Both the position numbers and the translations under genes were made by a program. The notes under the pieces were generated by a model. It saw only the letters and a program-made list of their open reading frames with translations. It ran no database searches and was not told where the DNA came from. Source: Kytococcus schroeteri (lineage in GTDB: Bacteria > Actinomycetota > Actinomycetes > Actinomycetales > Dermatophilaceae). Taken from it: DNA of 64,000 nt. The stretch lies in assembly GCF_002847825.1 (NCBI RefSeq), contig NZ_PKIZ01000001.1:47389-111388 (forward strand), given 5' to 3'. Positions 9,552 to 18,427 of the stretch are shown here, in pieces; position 1 is the first letter of the stretch; every line of letters starts with the position of its first letter.

Positions 9552-11060
9552 ATGGGCGCAGAGGTCGAGAAGACCGAGTACTCCTCGGCGGACCGGGTGC
9601 GGTTCCGCGAGGAGGTCAACCACGAGCTGGAGACCTTCACCTGGCTGCTCGCGCACGCAGAGTTCGACTCCACCTTCCCCAAGATCGGGATCGAGATGGA
9701 GCTCAACCTCGTGGACGCCGACATGCAGCCCTCCCTCAACAACGAGGCGGTGCTGGGGCACCTGGGGGAGCACTTCCAGTCCGAGCTGGCGCGCTTCAAC
9801 ATCGAGGTGAACGTGGAGCCGCGCCCGGTGGCCACGGGTGCCTCGCCGTCGCTGGAGCACGTGGTGCTGCACCACCTGCAGGAGGCGCACGACGCGGCCG
9901 ACGCCGAGGGCTGCCGCATGGTGCCCATCGGCATCCTGCCCACGCTGCGCGAGGAGCACCTGGTAGGGGAGTGGATCTCCGCCGGCTCGCGCTACCGGGC
10001 CCTGGAGAACGCGTTGCTCAAGGAGCGCGGCGAGGGCGCCACCATCGACATCACCGGCCCCACCGGGGAGCGAGTCAAGCAGTACACCGAGACCATCGCC
10101 CCCGGCGCCGCGGCCACCTCGCTGCAGCTGCACCGGCAGGTCTCGCCGGAGAGGTTCGCCACCTTCTGGAACGCCGCCCAGCTGGTGGCCGCCGTGCAGG
10201 TGGCGGTGGGTGCCAACTCGCCCTTCCTGTTCGGCAAACGGCTGTGGGCCGAGACCCGCATCCCGCTCTTCGAGCAGATGATGGACACGCGCACGCCGGA
10301 GCTGCGCAACCAGGGGGTGAAGTCCCGGGCCCTGTTCGGGCGCGACTGGATCGCCACCCCGGCCGACCTGTTCCGGGAGAACATCGGCTCCTACCCGGGC
10401 CTGCTGCCCGAGCTGTTCGAGCTGCCCTCCACCGAGGGTGGTCCGAGCAGCGACCGCTCCGGGGCCGGCAAGGGGCGGGCCCCCAAGCTGCCGCGCCTGA
10501 TGCTGCACAACGGCACGGTGTGGCGCTGGAACCGCGGCATCTACGACGTGGTCGACGGCGTGCCGCACCTGCGCGTGGAGAACCGCGTGCTGCCGGCGGG
10601 CCCGACTGCGGCGGACACGATGGCCAACTGCGCGCTCTACTACGGGCTGCTGCGCACCCTGGTGGACACCACCCCCGAGCCGTGGCTGGGCTTCAGCCAC
10701 GCCGAGGCGGAGCGCAACTTCTACGCCGCGGCCGAGCACGGCATCGAGGCGGAGCTGGCCTGGCCGGGCACCACCGGCACGATGCCGGTGACCGAGCTGG
10801 TGGCCGAGCACCTGCTGCCGCTGGCGCACGCCGGCCTGGTCTCCGGGGGCACCACCTCCGAGGACGCCGACACCTACCTGGGCACGGTGCGGCGCCGCTG
10901 CGAGAAGCGCACCAACGGCGCCACCTGGCAGGTGCAGGCCGTCGAGCGGCTGGAGGCCCGCGGCCTGGACCGCGACGCGGCGCTCACCGAGATGACGCGC
11001 CTGTACTGGGAGGCCAACGCCACCCACCAGCCGGTGGACCAGTGGGAGCTGCCCGCCTGA
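9552..11060 (+). CDS. Glutamate-cysteine ligase family protein (GCS2 type)
   Basis: A 502-residue ATP-dependent carboxylate-amine ligase of the GCS2 family. Motifs: GIEMELNLVDADMQPSLNNE (metal/ATP-binding acidic strand), FNIEVNVEPRP, TSLQLHRQVSPERFATFWN, VGANSPFLFGKRLW and VWRWNRGIYDV, followed by HLRVENRVLPAGPT. The ATG at 9552 follows AAAGGCAGGA. Actinobacteria use such enzymes for gamma-glutamylcysteine (ergothioneine) or other gamma-glutamyl compounds; no glutathione synthetase or egt gene is adjacent, so the true amine substrate is open. The gene is transcribed alone between two hairpins or gene ends. Confidence 0.85.
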   Translation: MGAEVEKTEYSSADRVRFREEVNHELETFTWLLAHAEFDSTFPKIGIEMELNLVDADMQPSLNNEAVLGHLGEHFQSELARFNIEVNVEPRPVATGASPSLEHVVLHHLQEAHDAADAEGCRMVPIGILPTLREEHLVGEWISAGSRYRALENALLKERGEGATIDITGPTGERVKQYTETIAPGAAATSLQLHRQVSPERFATFWNAAQLVAAVQVAVGANSPFLFGKRLWAETRIPLFEQMMDTRTPELRNQGVKSRALFGRDWIATPADLFRENIGSYPGLLPELFELPSTEGGPSSDRSGAGKGRAPKLPRLMLHNGTVWRWNRGIYDVVDGVPHLRVENRVLPAGPTAADTMANCALYYGLLRTLVDTTPEPWLGFSHAEAERNFYAAAEHGIEAELAWPGTTGTMPVTELVAEHLLPLAHAGLVSGGTTSEDADTYLGTVRRRCEKRTNGATWQVQAVERLEARGLDRDAALTEMTRLYWEANATHQPVDQWELPA

Positions 11061-11067
11061 GACCCGC

Positions 11068-11781
11068 TCAGGGCGCCAGGTTCCACCGGTGGACGGTGGG
11101 CGTGGTGCGGTGGTGCCCGAGCACGCTCAGGCTGCCGGCCTCGAGCTCCAGGGCGTCGGCCAGGTAGGGCGTCTGGCGCAGGTACACCGCGGCCAGCACG
11201 CGCAGGTGGTGCCCGTGCCCCACGAGCACCACGTCGCCGTGTTCCAGGTGGCGCCACACCCGCCCCAGCACCCGGCTGGCCCGGGCGGCCACCATCTCCA
11301 CCGTCTCGCCGGGGGTCTCGCCCGGTGGCACGCCGTCGAAGACGGTCCACCCGGGGCGGCCCTCGGCCTGCGCCTGGGCGGTGGTGCGGCCCTCCTCGGC
11401 GCCGTAGTCCCACTCCACGAGGTCGGCGTCCAGCGCGTCGGGCTCCAGGCCGGCCAGGCGGGCGGTCTCGGTGGCGCGCTGCAGCGGGGAGCAGCGCACG
11501 TGCACCAGGTCGTACTCCGCGAGCAGGTCGGGCAGGCCGCCGACCGCGGCGCGTCCGGCCCCGGTGAGGGGCAGGTCGGTGAGCCCGGTGTGCCGGCCGG
11601 CCCGGGACCACGCGGTCTCGCCGTGGCGCACCAGCAGGAGCCGGCCCCGGCCGGGCTCGGAGGGACGCACGTCCACCGGGCCGGCGTCGGCGTACCGGTG
11701 GAGGCCGCCCAGGGTGGCGGCGGCCGAGGCCCTGGTCACGCTCGGGCCGGTGGGCGAGGCGGTCTTCGCGTCGGGCTCCAT
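11068..11781 (-). CDS. Histidine phosphatase family protein
   Basis: A 237-residue member of the phosphoglycerate mutase-like superfamily. LLLVRHGETAWSR (residues about 38-50) carries the phospho-accepting His and the RHG motif; SPLQRATETA, EWDYGAEEGRTTAQ and GETPGETVEMVAAR follow the cobC/GpmB pattern, and VVLVGHGHHLRVL provides the second catalytic His. The ATG at 11781 gives about 35 residues before the core; another ATG 21 bases upstream overlaps the divergent osmC start. The substrate (phosphosugar, nucleotide or protein) cannot be told from sequence. Confidence 0.88.
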   Translation of the reverse strand: MEPDAKTASPTGPSVTRASAAATLGGLHRYADAGPVDVRPSEPGRGRLLLVRHGETAWSRAGRHTGLTDLPLTGAGRAAVGGLPDLLAEYDLVHVRCSPLQRATETARLAGLEPDALDADLVEWDYGAEEGRTTAQAQAEGRPGWTVFDGVPPGETPGETVEMVAARASRVLGRVWRHLEHGDVVLVGHGHHLRVLAAVYLRQTPYLADALELEAGSLSVLGHHRTTPTVHRWNLAP

Positions 11782-11800
11782 GTGCGGCAGGCTATGCCCC

Positions 11801-12256
11801 ATGAGCAGCGAGACCCCGACCCCGCCCAGCCCCCGCTCGGTCCGTCTGGAGCGCACCGACTTCGCCACCTTCACCGTGACCAACGAGCGGGGCGCCAGCA
11901 TCACCATCGGGGACGGGAGCGATGCCGACTTCACCCCGGTGGAGCTGCTGCTGGCCGCCGTGGCCGGCTGCTCGGCCATCGACGTCGACTTCATCACCCA
12001 CAAGCGCGCCGAGCCGGAGTCCTTCGTGGTGGAGGCCCGGGGCACCAAGGTGCGCGACGAGGACGGCAACCACCTGACCGACGTGCAGGCGGCCTTCGAC
12101 GTGACCTTCGCCGAGGACGAGGCCGGCCGGGCCGCCACCGAGGTGCTGCCGCGGGCCGTGGCCTCCTCGCGCGACCGCCTGTGCACCGTGAGCCGCACCG
12201 TGGCCCTGCCCACGCCGGTGGAGTTCACCCTCGCCGACGGCCGGTCGGTGGAGTGA
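11801..12256 (+). CDS. OsmC family protein
   Basis: A 151-residue OsmC/Ohr-fold protein, a thiol-dependent peroxidase type that reduces organic hydroperoxides. Two conserved cysteines are present, in VAGCSAIDVDFI (about residue 53) and RDRLCTVSRTV (about residue 129), matching the catalytic pair. TPVELLLAAVAGC is the family signature. It is divergent from the phosphatase gene and overlaps the following permease gene by 4 bp (GTGA), so the two are probably co-translated. Confidence 0.88.
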   Translation: MSSETPTPPSPRSVRLERTDFATFTVTNERGASITIGDGSDADFTPVELLLAAVAGCSAIDVDFITHKRAEPESFVVEARGTKVRDEDGNHLTDVQAAFDVTFAEDEAGRAATEVLPRAVASSRDRLCTVSRTVALPTPVEFTLADGRSVE

Positions 12257-13584
12257 GCGCCCGGCGCCTGACCTTTCTCGACGCGCTCACCATCGGCCTG
12301 GCGGCCATGGTGGGCGCGGGGGTGTTCGGGGTCTGGGGCCCGGCCACCGCCGCCGCGGGCGCGTGGCTGCTGGCCGCTCTGGCCGTGGCCGCGCTCGTGG
12401 CCTGGTGCAACGCCAGCTCCAGTGCCCAGCTCGCCGCCCGCCACCCGGGGGCCGGGGGCACCTACCTCTACGGCCGGGAGCGGCTCTCCCCGTTCTGGGG
12501 CTACCTCGCCGGGTGGTGCTTCGTCGTCGGCAAGACCGCCTCCTGCGCCGCGATGGCGATGGTGGCCGGCTCCTACCTGTGGCCCGGCCGGGAGCAGCTG
12601 CTCGGGGTGTTCGCCGTGGTCGCGCTCACGGCCGTCACGCTCGGCGGCGTCGTGCGGTCGGCCCGGGTGGCGCGCGTGGTGGTGGGGCTGGTGCTCCTGG
12701 GCATCGTGGGCACCCTGCTCGTCTCGTGGTTCCTGCCGCCGGACCCCACCCTGTGGACCCCCACCCGCGATGCCGCGGTGGTGCCGGGCCGTCCCTCGCC
12801 GCACGGGCTGCTGCAGGGCGCCGGGCTGCTCTTCTTCGCGTTCGCCGGGTACGCCCGCATCGCCACCCTGGGCGACCAGGTGGTCGAGCCGCGCCGCACC
12901 GTCCCGCGGGCCGTCGCGTGGGGCCTGGGCACCGTGCTGGTGCTCTACGCCGCGGTGGCGGTGACCCTGCTGGCGCGCCTGCGACCGGAGGGCATCGTGG
13001 CCAGCGCCGCCCCGTTGCGCGACCTGGCCGGGGGCGCGTCCTCCTGGTGGGCCGTGGTCGTCGGCGTGCTCGCCGGGCTGGCCGCCGTCGGGGCCCTGTG
13101 GGCGCTGCTGCTGGGCGTGGCCAGCACCCTCAAGGCGATGGGGCAGCGCCGCGACCTGCCGCCGGCCCTGGGCGTCACCGCCACCGCCTCCACCGGCGAG
13201 CGGGTGCCGCGCGTGGCCGCCCTCGCGGTGGCCGGTGCGGTGGTGCTGCTGGTGCTGCTGCTCGACCTGCGCGGCGCCATCGGCTTCTCCGGCGTGGGCG
13301 TGCTGCTCTACTACGCGGTGGCCAACGCCGCGGCGTTCACGCTGCGCGACGAGTGGCGCGCCGGGTGGGTGGTGCCGGTGGTGGGCCTGGTCGGCTGCGT
13401 CGTGCTCGTGGCGAGCCTCCCGGCCACCAGTCTCGTCGGCGGCCTGGTGATGGTGGCCGTCGGCGTGGTGCTGTGGTTCGTGCGCCGCGGCGAGCCCCGC
13501 GTGGCCGATGCCGACCGGGTGCCGGTCAGTGCTCCTCGTGGTGGTCGGGGTCCCCGCCGAACAGGCGACCGTCCGGCCGCGTGA
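12253..13584 (+). CDS. APC-family amino acid permease
   Basis: A 443-residue membrane transporter with about 12 hydrophobic segments. The first helix, DALTIGLAAMVGAGVFGVWGPA, has the glycine-rich substrate-binding motif of the APC superfamily. GAGLLFFAFAGYARIATLGDQV with VEPRRTVPRA is the conserved helix-6/loop region. The start is GTG 12253, overlapping the osmC stop. The 3' end runs 59 bp into the convergent aldo/keto reductase gene. Substrate probably a neutral or cationic amino acid; not resolvable further. Confidence 0.87.
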   Translation: MSARRLTFLDALTIGLAAMVGAGVFGVWGPATAAAGAWLLAALAVAALVAWCNASSSAQLAARHPGAGGTYLYGRERLSPFWGYLAGWCFVVGKTASCAAMAMVAGSYLWPGREQLLGVFAVVALTAVTLGGVVRSARVARVVVGLVLLGIVGTLLVSWFLPPDPTLWTPTRDAAVVPGRPSPHGLLQGAGLLFFAFAGYARIATLGDQVVEPRRTVPRAVAWGLGTVLVLYAAVAVTLLARLRPEGIVASAAPLRDLAGGASSWWAVVVGVLAGLAAVGALWALLLGVASTLKAMGQRRDLPPALGVTATASTGERVPRVAALAVAGAVVLLVLLLDLRGAIGFSGVGVLLYYAVANAAAFTLRDEWRAGWVVPVVGLVGCVVLVASLPATSLVGGLVMVAVGVVLWFVRRGEPRVADADRVPVSAPRGGRGPRRTGDRPAA

Positions 13585-14368
13585 GGTCGGTGATGGCGGC
13601 CACCTCGTCGTCGGACAGGGAGAACCCGAACAGGTCGAGGTTCTCCCGCTGGCGCTCCGGCGTGGCCGACTTGGGCAGGGGCAGCACCCCGCGCTGCAGG
13701 TGCCAGCGCAGCACCACCTGCGCCGGGGTGACGCCCAACCGCTCGGCCGGTGCCGCCACGGCGGTGTCGGTGTAGCGCGGCTGGCGCTTGCCCAGCGGGC
13801 TCCACGCCTGCGTGAGGATGCCGCGGCGGGCGTTCTCGGCCAGCAGGCCGGCCTGGCTGAACGAGGGGTGGACCTCCACCTGGTTGACCGCCGGGGTGAC
13901 GCCCACCGAGCGGATGACCCGGTCCAGGTGGTGGGGGTGGAAGTTCGAGACCCCGATGCTGCGGGTCAGGCCCCGCTCGCGGGCCTGCACCAGGCCGTCC
14001 CAGGCGTACTCGTACTCGCCCTGCGAGGGGTTGGGCCAGTGGACCAGCACGAGGTCGAGGTGGTCGGTGCCCAGGCGGCGCAGGGACTCCTCCACGCACT
14101 CCACGGCGCTGCGGTGGCGCCGGCCGGGCACCTTGGTCACGAGCGCGACCTCCTCACGGTCCAGGCCGCTGGCAGCCACGGCGCGACCCACCTCGGTCTC
14201 GTTGCGGTAGGAGACGGCCGTGTCGAGCAGTCGGTAGCCGGCGTCCAGGGCGTGGCGCACGGCCGTGACGCCCTCGGCGCCGGTGAGCTCGTAGGTGCCG
14301 AAACCCACCAAGGGAAGAGTGGTGCCGTCGTGCAGCGTGTGGCGGGCGGTGGGGGAGAGGTCGACCAT
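13526..14368 (-). CDS. Aldo/keto reductase
   Basis: A 280-residue NADPH-dependent reductase of the AKR5-like bacterial group. The catalytic tetrad is visible: Asp and Tyr in YRLLDTAVSYRNE (about residues 47-53), Lys in LVTKVPG, His in LVLVHWPNP. IGVSNFHPHHL, VNQVEVHPSFSQ and the cofactor-binding LPKSATPERQRENL (usually IPKS) follow. Start ATG 14368 has a leaderless -10 directly upstream. Likely reduces small aldehydes or diketo compounds; the 2,5-didehydrogluconate reductase relatives are the closest in layout. Confidence 0.92.
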   Translation of the reverse strand: MVDLSPTARHTLHDGTTLPLVGFGTYELTGAEGVTAVRHALDAGYRLLDTAVSYRNETEVGRAVAASGLDREEVALVTKVPGRRHRSAVECVEESLRRLGTDHLDLVLVHWPNPSQGEYEYAWDGLVQARERGLTRSIGVSNFHPHHLDRVIRSVGVTPAVNQVEVHPSFSQAGLLAENARRGILTQAWSPLGKRQPRYTDTAVAAPAERLGVTPAQVVLRWHLQRGVLPLPKSATPERQRENLDLFGFSLSDDEVAAITDLTRPDGRLFGGDPDHHEEH

Positions 14369-14374
14369 GCCCCC

Positions 14375-14380
14375 AGCCTA
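14375..14380 (-). promoter_or_regulatory. -10 hexamer of the aldo/keto reductase, leaderless
   Basis: TAGGCT on the minus strand ends 6 bases before the ATG at 14368. Confidence 0.5.
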
Positions 14381-14441
14381 GGCGTGACGTCGTGTACCGA
14401 CATCCCCGCGCGGCGTGTGTGCTGCGCGTCACCGCGGAGGT

Positions 14442-14447
14442 TAGGTT
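14442..14447 (+). promoter_or_regulatory. -10 hexamer of the PLP enzyme gene, leaderless
   Basis: TAGGTT ends 6 bases before the ATG at 14454. With the minus-strand hexamer at 14375 it forms a compact divergent promoter pair. Confidence 0.5.
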
Positions 14448-14453
14448 CTCGGG

Positions 14454-15698
14454 ATGGACCCCCGGGCGCACGACACCACCCCCTGGCCACGCCTCGACGC
14501 CGCCACCGCGCACCTGCCCGCGCCGGTGGCCGCGGTGTCCCTCGATGCGGTGGACCGCAACCTGGACCGACTCGTGGAGGCGGCCGACGGCATGCCGCTG
14601 CGCGTGGCGAGCAAGAGCATCCGCGTGCGGGCCGTGGTCGAGCGCGCCCTGGCCCACCGTGGCGTGGAAGGCGTGCTCGCCTTCACGCTGCCCGAGGCCA
14701 TCTGGCTGGCCCGGGTGGGCACCACCGACGACCTGCTCGTGGCCTACCCGACGGTGGACGCCGCCGGCCTGGACGCCCTGGTCTGCGAACCCGACCTCGC
14801 CGCGGCCATCACCCTGACCGTCGACGACCCCGCCCACCTCGCCGCGATCGCCGAGGCCCGCGCCCGCACCGGTGGCCGCGAGACCGTGCAGGTGGTGCTC
14901 GAGGCCGACGTCTCCCTGCGCAAGGGGCCCGTCACCATCGGCCCCCGCCGCTCGCCCCTGCACGGGTCGCAGGCGGTGGAACGCGCCGCGCGCCGCGTGG
15001 TGGCCGAGCCCGGCATCGCGCTGCGCGGACTGCTCACCTACGAGGGCCACGTGGCCGGGGTGCAGGACGTGCCCGTGGCCGGCGACCTGCGCGACCGCGC
15101 CTACCGCTGGGCCGTCCGCGGCATGCAGGGCGTCTCGCGCCGCGGGCTGTACGCCGAGCGGCGGGCCGTGGTCGACGCGGTGGCCGCGGTGCTCGGCCAC
15201 GCCCCGGAGCTCGTGAACGGCGGCGGCACGGGGTCGGTGGCGTGGTCCTCGGCCGACCCGGCGCTCACCGAGGTCACCGTGGGCTCCGGCCTGTTCGTGG
15301 GCCACCTGTTCGACCGCTTCCGCGCCATCGACCTGGAGCCCGCGTTCGGCATCGGCCTGGACGTGGTGCGCACCCCCGAGCCGGACATGGTGACCCTGCT
15401 GGGCAGCGGCTGGGTGGCCACCGGTGCCGTCGCCGCCGACCGCCTGCCGGTGGCGGCCTGGCCCCCGGGCCTCGAGCTCACCGGCACCGAGGGGGCCGGC
15501 GAGGTGCAGACGCCCCTCACCGGTGCCCTGGCCGCCCGGGCCGCCGGCCACCGCCTCGAGGTCGGCTCCCGCGTGTGGATGCGCCACGCGAAGTCCGGCG
15601 AGCCCGCCGAGCGGGTCGACGAGGTGGTGCTGGTTCAGGAGGACGGCAGCACCCACACTGTGCCCACCTACCGTGGCGAGGGAAAGGCCTTCCTGTGA
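14454..15698 (+). CDS. Alanine-racemase-fold PLP enzyme (D-threo-hydroxyamino acid dehydratase/aldolase type)
   Basis: A 414-residue fold-type III PLP enzyme. LRVASKSIRVRAVVERAL (about residues 60-77) contains the PLP lysine; the barrel continues with VQVVLEADVSLRKG, LTYEGHVAG and a second His-rich region, and VNGGGTGSVAW binds the phosphate. The C-terminal domain (RVWMRHAKSGEPAERVDEVVL) matches D-threonine aldolase/D-serine dehydratase-like proteins. Such enzymes act on D-beta-hydroxy amino acids. It overlaps the next gene by 4 bp, suggesting coupling with the lactone oxidase. The exact reaction is not determined. Confidence 0.82.
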   Translation: MDPRAHDTTPWPRLDAATAHLPAPVAAVSLDAVDRNLDRLVEAADGMPLRVASKSIRVRAVVERALAHRGVEGVLAFTLPEAIWLARVGTTDDLLVAYPTVDAAGLDALVCEPDLAAAITLTVDDPAHLAAIAEARARTGGRETVQVVLEADVSLRKGPVTIGPRRSPLHGSQAVERAARRVVAEPGIALRGLLTYEGHVAGVQDVPVAGDLRDRAYRWAVRGMQGVSRRGLYAERRAVVDAVAAVLGHAPELVNGGGTGSVAWSSADPALTEVTVGSGLFVGHLFDRFRAIDLEPAFGIGLDVVRTPEPDMVTLLGSGWVATGAVAADRLPVAAWPPGLELTGTEGAGEVQTPLTGALAARAAGHRLEVGSRVWMRHAKSGEPAERVDEVVLVQEDGSTHTVPTYRGEGKAFL

Positions 15699-17029
15699 AC
15701 ACCACTCGGACCACCGGCTTCCGCAACTGGTCGCGCACCGTCGACCTGCCCGACGCCCCGCGCACCGTCGCGGACTCCACCGAGGCGGTGCAGGCCGCGG
15801 TGCGCCACGCCGTGTCCTCCGGCCGCCCGGTGCACCCCGTGGGCAGCGGGCACTCCTTCACCGGGGTGGCCGCCCCGCGCGGGGGCGCCCGCCCGGGCAC
15901 CTCGCTGGCCGTGGACGGCCTCACCGGCGTGGTCGACGACTCCCGTGCCGCCGAGGGGCTCCTCACCCTCGGCGCCGGCACGCCCCTGCACGCCCTGCCC
16001 GCCCTGTTGGCGCCCTACGGCCTGGCCCTGGAGAACATGGGCGACATCGACCGCCAGACGCTCGCCGGCGCCCTCTCCAGCGGCACCCACGGCACGGGCG
16101 CGGCGTTCGGCTGCCTCGCCACCCAGGTGCGGGGCGTCACCCTCGTGGACGGCACCGGCCAGGTGCACCGCATCGGCGCCGGGGACCCGCGCCTCAAGGG
16201 CGCCGCGGTCTCGCTCGGGGCGCTCGGCGTCATCGTGGACATCACGCTGCAGCTGGTGCCGGCCTACTGCCTGGACCTGCAGGTCGAGAACGAGTCCGCG
16301 CCGGAGGTGTTCGCCACCTGGCAGGAGCGCACCGAGGCCCACGACCACTTCGAGGCCTTCTGGTTCCCGCACAGCCCCAGGACCATCACCAAGAGCACCC
16401 GTCGGTGCCAGGCCGACACCCCGCCGGTGCCGCGGAGCTGGTTCGGCCACCACGTCGAGGACGGGCTGGTCTCCAACGCGGGCCTGGCGGCCCTGGCGCA
16501 CCTGTGCGACCGGCTGCCGGGCCGCACGCCGTGGCTCAACCGCACCTTCGGCGGGCTCACCCCGCACCGGGTGGTCGGCCCCTCGCACACCGTCTTCGCC
16601 AGCGCCCGCACGGTGCGCTTCCGCGAGATGGAGTACGGCGTGCCGCTGGCCGACCTCCCCGAGGTGATGGCGGAGGTCTCCGCGGCCATCCGCCGTCGCC
16701 GCTGGCCGGTGGGCTTCCCGCTGGAGATCCGCAGCACCGCCGGTGACGACCTGTGGCTCTCGATGGCGCAGGGCGGCCCGCGGGCGTTCGTCGCGGTGCA
16801 CACGGTGCACGGTGACGGCCGCGCCCGGGCGTACTTCGCCGAGCTGGAGCGCATCCTCGTGGCCGCCGGGGGCCGCCCGCACTGGGGCAAGATGCACTCC
16901 CTGGGCGCCGAGGCGCTGGCGGGGCTCTACCCGCACCTGGGCGACTTCACCGCCCTGCGCGCGCAGCTCGACCCGCACGGGGTGTTCGCCAACGAGTACA
17001 CCGACCGCGTGCTCGGCCCCGTGGGCTGA
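15695..17029 (+). CDS. FAD-linked aldonolactone oxidase (D-arabinono/L-gulono-1,4-lactone oxidase type)
   Basis: A 444-residue VAO-family flavoenzyme. The N-terminal FAD-binding region includes VHPVGSGHSFTGVA (about residues 45-58), LENMGDIDRQTLAGALSSGTHGTG, and LGALGVIVDITLQLVP. The C-terminal part ends with HWGKMHSLGAEAL and FANEYTDRVLG, the ALO-domain signature (HWGK). Relatives oxidise sugar lactones to ascorbate-like products, or are dehydrogenases in mycobacteria. GTG 15695 overlaps the upstream stop. The FAD is probably not covalently bound, since the motif lacks the usual extra His next to GSGHS (inference). Confidence 0.85.
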   Translation: MNTTRTTGFRNWSRTVDLPDAPRTVADSTEAVQAAVRHAVSSGRPVHPVGSGHSFTGVAAPRGGARPGTSLAVDGLTGVVDDSRAAEGLLTLGAGTPLHALPALLAPYGLALENMGDIDRQTLAGALSSGTHGTGAAFGCLATQVRGVTLVDGTGQVHRIGAGDPRLKGAAVSLGALGVIVDITLQLVPAYCLDLQVENESAPEVFATWQERTEAHDHFEAFWFPHSPRTITKSTRRCQADTPPVPRSWFGHHVEDGLVSNAGLAALAHLCDRLPGRTPWLNRTFGGLTPHRVVGPSHTVFASARTVRFREMEYGVPLADLPEVMAEVSAAIRRRRWPVGFPLEIRSTAGDDLWLSMAQGGPRAFVAVHTVHGDGRARAYFAELERILVAAGGRPHWGKMHSLGAEALAGLYPHLGDFTALRAQLDPHGVFANEYTDRVLGPVG

Positions 17030-17032
17030 GGC

Positions 17033-18415
17033 TCAGAGCAGGCGGCGCAGCAGCTCCCGCTTCACCGGGCCCGAGGGCGGGTAGGCCAGTCCCAGGGTGT
17101 CCGGGCGCAGCGGCTTGTCCAGCACCGAGCGCTCGTGGGTGAAGGTCCGCACCGACGCCTCGCCGTGGTAGCTGCCCATGCCGCTGGCGCCCACGCCGCC
17201 GAAGGGCAGGGAGTGCACGCCCACGTGCGCCATCGGCACGTTGATGCCCACGCCGCCGGAGCGGGTGCCGGCCAGCCAGCGTTCCTGCACGTCGGTATCG
17301 CGGGTGAAGAGGTAGAGCGCCAGCGGGGAGGGGCCGTCGGCCACCCGGTCGATGGCGGCCTGCACGTCGGGCACGGTGACGACCGGCAGCACGGGGCCGA
17401 AGATCTCCTCGGCCATGGCCGGGTGGTCGTCGTCCACGTTGGTGAGCACGGTGGGGGAGACGTAGAGCGCGTCGAGGTCCACCTCGCCGCCCACCGCGGC
17501 GCCGTCCACCATCGCGGCCAGGCGCTCGGCGTGCTTCCGGTTGATGATGCGTCCGTAGTCGCGGCTGGTGCGCGGGTCGGGGCCGAACATGTCGGTGATG
17601 GCGCGTTCCAGCTCGGGTACGAGGGCGGCCTGGGTCGCCGGGGTGCACAGCACGTGGTCGGGTGCCACGCAGGTCTGGCCCGCGTTGCTGAACTTGCCCC
17701 ACACGATGCGGCGGGCCACGGCGCGCAGGTCCACGTCCTCGCCCACCCACGTGGGGGACTTGCCGCCCAGCTCCAGGGTCACCGGGGTGAGGTGCTCGGC
17801 GGCGGCCCGCATGACGATGCGGCCGACCTTCTCGCCCCCGGTGAAGAACACGTGGTCCCACTTCTGCTCCAGCAGGGCCGTGGTCTCGGGCACGCCCCCG
17901 GTCACCACCTGCACCACCTCGGGGTCCAGGTACTGCGCCACCAGCTCGGCCAGCACGGCGGCGGTGGCCGGTGCGAGCTCGCTGGGCTTGAGCACCACCG
18001 TGTTGCCCCCGGCCAGGGCGCCGGCCAGCGGTGTGAGCACGAGGTTCACCGGGTAGTTCCACGGCCCGATGACGAGCACGGCGCCCAGCGGCTCGCGGCG
18101 CACCGTGGCGCGGGCGGGCTGCATGGCCAGCGGCACGGAGGCGGCCCGGGGCGACAGCCACTCGTCCAGGTGCTTGAGGAGCTGCTCCACCTCGCCCTCC
18201 ACCACCGCGAGCTCGGTGGTGCGCGCCTCGGCCCCGGGCTTGCGGAGGTCCTCGCGCAGGGCGGCGAGCAGGCGCGGCTCCTCCTCGCGCAGCAGGGTGC
18301 GCAGGGCCCGCAGCTGCTCGCGGCGGGCGTCGAGCTCGCGCAGGCGGCCTGTGGCCCAGGTCTCGTGGGCCAGCTCGCGGACGGTGGCGGCGGTGGACTG
18401 CTCGGGGGACGTCAT
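17033..18415 (-). CDS. Aldehyde dehydrogenase family protein (class 3-like)
   Basis: A 460-residue NAD(P)-dependent aldehyde dehydrogenase. Motifs: LVIGPWNYPVNLVLTPLAGALAGGN, VVLKPSE, FFTGGEKVGRIVM, the general base in LELGGKSP, and the catalytic Cys in NAGQTCVAPDHVLC (about residue 240). EIFGPVLPVV and FGGVGASGMGSYHG are near the end. The short N-terminus and the C-terminal membrane-like helix region resemble class 3/fatty aldehyde enzymes. It ends 3 bp from the convergent lactone oxidase and has its own -10 inside the end of thrB. Confidence 0.92.
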   Translation of the reverse strand: MTSPEQSTAATVRELAHETWATGRLRELDARREQLRALRTLLREEEPRLLAALREDLRKPGAEARTTELAVVEGEVEQLLKHLDEWLSPRAASVPLAMQPARATVRREPLGAVLVIGPWNYPVNLVLTPLAGALAGGNTVVLKPSELAPATAAVLAELVAQYLDPEVVQVVTGGVPETTALLEQKWDHVFFTGGEKVGRIVMRAAAEHLTPVTLELGGKSPTWVGEDVDLRAVARRIVWGKFSNAGQTCVAPDHVLCTPATQAALVPELERAITDMFGPDPRTSRDYGRIINRKHAERLAAMVDGAAVGGEVDLDALYVSPTVLTNVDDDHPAMAEEIFGPVLPVVTVPDVQAAIDRVADGPSPLALYLFTRDTDVQERWLAGTRSGGVGINVPMAHVGVHSLPFGGVGASGMGSYHGEASVRTFTHERSVLDKPLRPDTLGLAYPPSGPVKRELLRRLL

Positions 18416-18421
18416 GGTCCC

Positions 18422-18427
18422 AGCCTA
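18422..18427 (-). promoter_or_regulatory. -10 hexamer of the aldehyde dehydrogenase, leaderless
   Basis: TAGGCT on the minus strand lies 6 bases before the ATG at 18415 and includes the TAG stop codon of thrB. Confidence 0.45.

Noticed and set aside
13508..15694. Long upstream extension of the lactone oxidase frame
   Set aside because: It overlaps the aldo/keto reductase and the PLP enzyme and has no coding character before GTG 15695.
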